10,965 nucleotides of DNA from a bacterium (GTDB lineage Bacteria; Bacteroidota; Bacteroidia; Cytophagales; Thermonemataceae). Positions within the stretch are counted from its first letter, which is position 1. Every line of letters starts with the position of its first letter. Shown here piece after piece: positions 6,979-10,965 of the stretch. The stretch is taken from positions 1 to 10,965 of the forward strand of contig JANYGM010000318.1 of assembly GCA_025362415.1 (NCBI GenBank), read 5' to 3'. The translations under genes were made by a program, and so were the position numbers. The notes beneath the pieces were generated by a model that worked only from the letters and a program-made list of their open reading frames with translations, had not been told where the DNA came from and ran no database searches.

Positions 6979-7515
6979 ATGTCTAAAAACGAAAATCCGA
7001 AAACTATATATCCACAACTTTTGAATCCTGCAATAGGAGAGTTCAAAATAGATAATGAATTTGTTTTTTCTGATAAAACCACTATTGAAGATTTGAAGGC
7101 ACATTTTGGAGAAAAAATATCAACCAACTACATTGGCAAAACAGGGCATTCTAACTACACTGCTTGGAATATACAAATTGGCGAGTTGTATTTTATTTTT
7201 ACTTTTTACTTTTTTCACGAATCCATTACTAGAATAAGCTTTATTTTGCAAGCCAAATCCTACGCCTCTGGTGACAGTAATAGTGACAGTAATAGTGACA
7301 GTAATAGTGGCAGTTGGGATAATTTTAGTGAAGCAGACGAAATAAAAAAAGGGAAATTTATGGAAAAATGGCTAGCTGACCAAATCAGAATAGACATCAA
7401 CACCTATGCTTGGGGCAACGCAAATACAAGTTATGATTTTCATAATTTGAGTACTTCTTGTACTATCAATTATAGAGATGTGATTACTGGAGAAAAATTG
7501 AAACAGATTTTATAA
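6979..7515 (+). CDS. Small tandem paralogue 1, function unknown, 178 aa
   Basis: I chose the ATG at 6979 (MSKNENPKT) because the open frame further upstream begins inside the palindrome with TTG and has no counterpart in the paralogue. From YPQLLNPAIGEFKIDNEF onward it aligns with the next gene through NYTAWNIQIGELYFIF, SFILQAK, FSEADEIKKGKF.EKWLADQI and SYDFHNLSTSCT. It contains a Gly/Ser/Asp/Asn run made of three perfect 12-bp repeats just before the SWDNFSEADE segment. It is longer at the C-terminus than its paralogue (ending RDVITGEKLKQIL). No signal peptide or membrane segment; probably a soluble cytoplasmic protein. The general pattern (NPATGxF start, SWDDxSE...KKxF..WL, WG...SYD) resembles small uncharacterised proteins that I associate loosely with immunity-type clusters, but I cannot name a family. 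It lies 12 bp from the next gene, so likely one transcript. Confidence 0.8.
   Translation: MSKNENPKTIYPQLLNPAIGEFKIDNEFVFSDKTTIEDLKAHFGEKISTNYIGKTGHSNYTAWNIQIGELYFIFTFYFFHESITRISFILQAKSYASGDSNSDSNSDSNSGSWDNFSEADEIKKGKFMEKWLADQIRIDINTYAWGNANTSYDFHNLSTSCTINYRDVITGEKLKQIL
7273..7308 (+). repeat. 12-bp tandem repeat, three units, in frame
   Basis: GACAGTAATAGT occurs three times without a mismatch (7273-7284, 7285-7296, 7297-7308), followed by GGCAGT, a partial fourth unit. It encodes DSNS repeats. In the paralogue the matching place holds a single DPNAS, so the array appears to be a local expansion of that loop by slippage. As the unit is 12 bp, changes in copy number would alter loop length without shifting the frame. 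Confidence 0.9.
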
Positions 7516-7527
7516 ATAAATAAAAAG

Positions 7528-7974
7528 ATGCACCAACAACTTCTAAATCCTGCAACGGGAGAGTTTAAAATAGATAATGAATTTGCTTTTTCTAATAAAA
7601 CAACCATTGAAGAGTTGATAGCACATTTTGGAGAGGATAAATTGGCGTTGAATGATGTGAAAAACGGATATTCTAATTATTCTGCTTGGAATATACAAAT
7701 TGGCGAGTTGTATTTTATTTTTGATTTTAATTTTTTTAAGGGCGTTATGGTTGGTGTAAGTTTTATCTTGCAAGCAAAACCCTATGACCCTAATGCTAGT
7801 TGGGACGACTTCAGCGAAGCAGACGAAATAAAAAAAGGGAAATTTATAGAAAAATGGCTAGCTGACCAAATCCACATAGATAGCAACACCCACGCTTGGG
7901 GAAAAGCAAGCACTAGTTATGATTTTCATAATTTAAGTACTTCTTGCACAATGATATATGCGCAACCAAAATAG
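7528..7974 (+). CDS. Small tandem paralogue 2, function unknown, 148 aa
   Basis: Begins MHQQLLNPATGEFKIDNEF and is colinear with paralogue 1: TTIEELIAHFGE, NYSAWNIQIGELYFIF, SFILQAKPYDPNASWDD, FSEADEIKKGKFIEKWL, and STSYDFHNLSTSCTM near the end. Several DNA stretches are nearly identical, so the duplication looks recent. It lacks the DSNS expansion and ends about ten residues earlier than paralogue 1, with unrelated final residues (IYAQPK). No export signal, no membrane segment and no catalytic motif that I recognise. The 15 bases at its start recur at 6814, showing that the array once held another copy. It is separated from the 131-aa gene by 69 bp with no evident promoter or terminator. Confidence 0.85.
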   Translation: MHQQLLNPATGEFKIDNEFAFSNKTTIEELIAHFGEDKLALNDVKNGYSNYSAWNIQIGELYFIFDFNFFKGVMVGVSFILQAKPYDPNASWDDFSEADEIKKGKFIEKWLADQIHIDSNTHAWGKASTSYDFHNLSTSCTMIYAQPK

Positions 7975-8043
7975 CTTTTATAATCAAAATAATAATAATA
8001 AATTTTATTCAAAACCAAATTTTTAACCTAAACCCCTACTTTT

Positions 8044-8439
8044 ATGCCAACACTTCAATTCAAAAATTGCAGACAAATCAATGCAGAAAACTACAAAAAA
8101 CTAAGCAAAATCCAGTTAGAACAAATGGCTATTTCTGCTACTTTGGGCTTTGGTGGCGAGTACACAACGGCAGAACATTTTTTGGAACAAACAGGAGACG
8201 GAGATATAAATGAAGCCGTTGTGGAACTTTGGGACGTGGTGGCTACTGAAAACCCTGAAAAAGTTTTGTATGAATGTTGGGTGTATCTGGCGGATACTGC
8301 CAACGTGTTTTTTGTGGGAACAACCAAAGATACACAAGCGGCAATGTGTCAGTGGTCGTTTGATGACCACACAGCAGACGGCAGCAATGCAGAACTTTGT
8401 GATGATTTGCAGGACGCATTTGATAAGAAAGATAAATAA
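8044..8439 (+). CDS. Acidic protein of unknown function, 131 aa
   Basis: I do not recognise this protein. It has a charged N-terminal part (MPTLQFKNCRQINAENYKKL), a Gly-rich turn (LGFGGEYTTAEHF, 34-46), an acidic helical segment (EAVVELWDVVATENPEKVLYECW), and a very acidic C-terminal part (CQWSFDDHTADGSNAELCDDLQDAF). Four cysteines are scattered without a CxxC pattern. There is no signal peptide or transmembrane stretch, so it is probably cytoplasmic. Its TAA stop shares its last A with the ATG of the LRR gene (TAATG), which makes translational coupling and a joint role with the LRR protein plausible. The codon usage is less AT-biased than that of the LRR genes, with runs such as GGCGGATACTGCCAACGTG. 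The small acidic build is compatible with an immunity or anti-toxin-like protein, but nothing specific proves it. Confidence 0.82.
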   Translation: MPTLQFKNCRQINAENYKKLSKIQLEQMAISATLGFGGEYTTAEHFLEQTGDGDINEAVVELWDVVATENPEKVLYECWVYLADTANVFFVGTTKDTQAAMCQWSFDDHTADGSNAELCDDLQDAFDKKDK

Positions 8440-9815
8440 TGACAAAAGAATTTGAAAACTTGCTGGAATTGCTCAAAAGCAATGTTTTGGAGAATATAAA
8501 ACTTGCTTTTAATCTTGCCTCAAATTATAAAACTGAATTTGAGGCACATTTTGGTATGCCTTTAGAAGATTATGAAGAATTATGTTTGTATTTGAAAGAA
8601 AACGAAGACCCAAATAAATGGTATGATGACGACAACCAGTATGGACATGATTTTTTGAATGATTTAGAAATAAAAATATTAAATTACCAAGATGAGCCAG
8701 AAATTACATCTATTCCAAAATCAATCAAACATCTTAAGGATTTGGAAGAAATGTATATCCATAATTGCGCTGTAACGAATTTTCCCAAAGAAATTTCTGA
8801 ACTTACTAAGCTCAAAAAAATAGAATTGACTAACAATAAACTTGCAAAAATCCCTAAAGAAATTGTACTTTTACAAGATTTAGAAGAGCTGAAATTAGGA
8901 GGAAATGAACTTAAAATCATTCCTAAAGAAATTGGAAAACTCAAAAATCTTACACTTTTAAATCTTTGGAATAATAATCTAAAACATATTCCCAAAGAAA
9001 TTGGAAATTTAAGTTATTTAGAAATTTTAGATATTGGTCTTAATCAACTAACAGATTTGCCAGAAAAACTTGCGTCTTTGACAAATTTAACACATTTGAC
9101 ACTCCAAAACAATGATTTTGGAGATTTGCTTAGTAGAGAGAATGCCCCAATTTGGAAAATAAAAACTTTGGAATATTTGAATTTGTATGAAACCAAACTA
9201 GAAAAACTTTCCACCAAAATAGGTGATTTGACTAATTTGGATACACTAGAACTTCAAAAAAATACGTTAGAATATTTATCAGCAGAGATTGGAAAACTCA
9301 AAAAAGTCCAAATGCTGTATGCTCACGAGAATAAATTAAAAGAAATTCCCAAAGAAATTGGAAAATTACATAAGTTAGATTGGCTACAAATCAACGACAA
9401 TCAACTCCAAAATCTTCCAAAAGAAATGGGAAAAATGAAAAAGCTAAGGATTTTGTTTTTAGCAAATAATCAGTTTCACGTATTTCCCTTTGGGCTTGTG
9501 GACGTGAAGAAGTTGTATTTTTTGGATTTGACCAACAACCAAATCCTAAGCGTACCCAAAGAAATTGGACAACTCAAAAAACTGCATACCTTCTATCTGA
9601 AAAACAATAACATTGAAGAATTGCCACAGGAAATGGAAGGCTTGGAAGATTTGGAAATGCTTTACTTAGAAGGAAATCCGCTAAAAATATTCCCTACACA
9701 ACTCAAAAATCTAAAGAAATTACGTGCTTTGTTTTTTGATGATGCACAGAAAATACAGTTTAAAAGCGAAATAAAAACACTCAAAAAAACAAATCCACAG
9801 ATTACTTTTCATTAG
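8439..9815 (+). CDS. Leucine-rich repeat protein 1, 458 aa
   Basis: An N-terminal helical domain (1-80; MTKEFENLLELLKSNVLENI, split after 20) leads into fourteen consecutive LRRs from residue 102 to 427. Thirteen are 23 residues long with the pattern LxxLxLxxNxLxxIPKEIGxLxx, and one (217-243) has 27. A short capping segment (428-458) follows. The repeats should form a curved solenoid for binding a protein partner. There is no signal peptide, anchor or enzymatic domain, so it is likely a cytoplasmic binding or scaffold protein. The N-terminal segment with ENIxLAF resembles the start of other Cytophagales LRR proteins as far as I recall. The ATG overlaps the preceding stop by one base and a paralogue begins 8 bp after its stop, so all three are probably one operon. 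Its specific partner is unknown. Confidence 0.92.
   Translation: MTKEFENLLELLKSNVLENIKLAFNLASNYKTEFEAHFGMPLEDYEELCLYLKENEDPNKWYDDDNQYGHDFLNDLEIKILNYQDEPEITSIPKSIKHLKDLEEMYIHNCAVTNFPKEISELTKLKKIELTNNKLAKIPKEIVLLQDLEELKLGGNELKIIPKEIGKLKNLTLLNLWNNNLKHIPKEIGNLSYLEILDIGLNQLTDLPEKLASLTNLTHLTLQNNDFGDLLSRENAPIWKIKTLEYLNLYETKLEKLSTKIGDLTNLDTLELQKNTLEYLSAEIGKLKKVQMLYAHENKLKEIPKEIGKLHKLDWLQINDNQLQNLPKEMGKMKKLRILFLANNQFHVFPFGLVDVKKLYFLDLTNNQILSVPKEIGQLKKLHTFYLKNNNIEELPQEMEGLEDLEMLYLEGNPLKIFPTQLKNLKKLRALFFDDAQKIQFKSEIKTLKKTNPQITFH
9492..9583 (+). repeat. 92-bp tract identical between the two LRR genes (first copy)
   Basis: Bases 9492-9583 match 10874-10965 without a difference, while the surrounding repeats of the two genes differ at many positions. 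It covers about one and a third LRR units (LVDVKKLYFLDLTNNQ through KEIGQLKK). The identity reaches the window's right edge, so its true length is at least 92 bp. This points to recent gene conversion or unequal recombination. Confidence 0.9.
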
Positions 9816-9823
9816 AAATTTAG

Positions 9824-10965
9824 ATGACAAAAGAATTTGAAAACCTACTTGATTTACTAAAAAGCAATGTTTTGGAAAATATAACACTTGCTTTTAATAT
9901 TGCTCCAAATTATAAAACTGAATTTGAGGCACATTTTGGTATGTCTTTAAAGGAATATCAGGAATTATATTTGTATTTAAAAGCGCACGAACGTCAGGAA
10001 AATTGGTTTGAGGATAACGAGTATGGAAATGATTTTTTAAAAGGATATGTGTTAGATGAAATACAATACCAAGACCAAGATAATATTACTTTTATCCCAA
10101 AATCAATAAAATATCTGAAGGAATTAAAACTCTTACGTTATGATAACTGCGCCCTCTCACACCTGCCCAAAGAAATTGGTAAACTTACAAAGCTTACAAA
10201 AATAGAAGCAAACGGAAATGCACTACAAGAAATTCCTAAAGAAATTGCACTTTTACAAGAATTGTGGGAACTAGATTTGCACAATAATCAACTCGCAAAT
10301 ATTCCTAAAGAAATTGGACAAGTAGAAAACCTTACCATCTTAAATCTTTGTTGGAATAAACTTAAAAATATTCCCAAAGAAATTGGAAATTTAGTTTATT
10401 TACAGCAACTTGATTTAGGTAATAATGAATTAGAGGATTTGCCAGACGAACTCGCTTTACTTACAAATTTAACGCATTTGATGCTTTCTGGAAATAATTT
10501 ATCCAGTTTGCCTGAAGAAAAACTGGAGGTCATTTATCAAATAAAAAATTTGGCTTTTTTGAGTTTACCCAACAATAATCTAAAAAATATTTCTTCTAAA
10601 ATAGGCAATTTGAGCAATTTAACTCATTTAAATTTACAGAAAAATGCAGTGGAATTTCTTCCAAAAGAAATTTCTGAACTAAAAAATGTGTCACATTTTT
10701 ACCTGCAAGAAAATAAATTAAAAGAAATTCCAAAAGAAATTGGAAATCTACATAAATTAGATTGGCTACAAATCAATAACAATCAACTCCAAAATCTCCC
10801 AAAGGAAATAGGAAAAACAAAAAAATTAAGTACCTTATTTTTAGCAAACAATCAGTTTAATGTATTTCCTTGCGGGCTTGTGGACGTGAAGAAGTTGTAT
10901 TTTTTGGATTTGACCAACAACCAAATCCTAAGCGTACCCAAAGAAATTGGACAACTCAAAAAACT
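9824..10965 (+). CDS. Leucine-rich repeat protein 2, partial at the window end (380+ aa)
   Basis: Open from ATG 9824 to the last base with no stop. It is a tandem paralogue of LRR protein 1. The first 40 residues differ at only four positions (10, 21, 26 and 28), then the acidic stretch around 54-85 diverges more. Twelve repeats are visible from residue 101 to 380, eleven of 23 residues and one of 27 (216-242) at the same place as the odd repeat in the first gene. By analogy about 77 residues, two repeats and the cap, lie beyond the window. The exposed positions vary (for example LWNNNLKH versus LCWNKLKN), whereas the IPKEIG framework is kept. The final 92 bases are identical to 9492-9583 of the first gene. 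No export signal; the same general role is expected, with a different partner or surface. Confidence 0.92.
   Translation, partial: MTKEFENLLDLLKSNVLENITLAFNIAPNYKTEFEAHFGMSLKEYQELYLYLKAHERQENWFEDNEYGNDFLKGYVLDEIQYQDQDNITFIPKSIKYLKELKLLRYDNCALSHLPKEIGKLTKLTKIEANGNALQEIPKEIALLQELWELDLHNNQLANIPKEIGQVENLTILNLCWNKLKNIPKEIGNLVYLQQLDLGNNELEDLPDELALLTNLTHLMLSGNNLSSLPEEKLEVIYQIKNLAFLSLPNNNLKNISSKIGNLSNLTHLNLQKNAVEFLPKEISELKNVSHFYLQENKLKEIPKEIGNLHKLDWLQINNNQLQNLPKEIGKTKKLSTLFLANNQFNVFPCGLVDVKKLYFLDLTNNQILSVPKEIGQLKK
10874..10965 (+). repeat. 92-bp tract identical between the two LRR genes (second copy)
   Basis: The partner of the tract at 9492-9583. The sequence just before it differs (CCTTGC here, CCCTTT in gene 1, encoding VFPCG against VFPFG), so the left border of the shared tract is sharp. 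Its right border lies outside the window. Confidence 0.9.

Noticed and set aside
8091..8482. Minus-strand open frames opposite the 131-aa gene
   Set aside because: Cys-rich, unstructured shadows of the plus-strand gene. The plus frame is supported by its overlap with the LRR start.
8700..10965. Eukaryotic-like or secreted LRR effector
   Set aside because: Neither LRR protein has a signal peptide, anchor or C-terminal secretion domain, and base composition matches the rest of the window.

Overview
The window looks like a chromosome segment from an AT-rich member of the Bacteroidetes, probably a gliding or Cytophagales-type bacterium. The support is: a homologue of the type IX secretion 'Plug' family (DUF5103); Bacteroidetes-type TAnnTTTG boxes upstream of two divergent genes; no Shine-Dalgarno sequences before the starts; strong A/T codon preference; and tandem genes built from 23-residue leucine-rich repeats, which are common in large Cytophagales genomes. 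The genus is not certain.

Left part (4-5266), all on the minus strand and read right to left: a T9SS Plug-type protein, an IS200/RAYT-like Y1 transposase, a 280-bp gene-free stretch with three copies of a GC-rich REP-like palindrome, a conserved zinc-ribbon protein of unknown function, and topA (DNA topoisomerase I). These are mostly core genes, with the transposase and its palindromes lodged between them. A divergent 265-bp promoter region (5267-5531) separates them from the plus-strand half.

Right part (5532-10965), all on the plus strand: an M16-family peptidase-like protein that lacks the zinc-binding HxxEH motif but keeps the Arg/Tyr pair, so it looks like the non-catalytic half of a two-subunit M16 protease. 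It is followed by a 130-bp imperfect palindrome and then a tightly packed array of accessory genes: two tandem paralogues of an unrecognised small protein, an acidic 131-residue unknown protein, and two tandem leucine-rich-repeat proteins. The second LRR gene runs off the window.

The array shows signs of recent rearrangement. A start-codon fragment of one more small paralogue is cut off by the palindrome. One small paralogue has a 12-bp repeat expanded three times. The two LRR genes share an exactly identical 92-bp tract. Arrays of small paralogues plus LRR proteins would fit a diversifying recognition or immunity-type cluster, but no toxin or effector is visible, so that reading is inference only.
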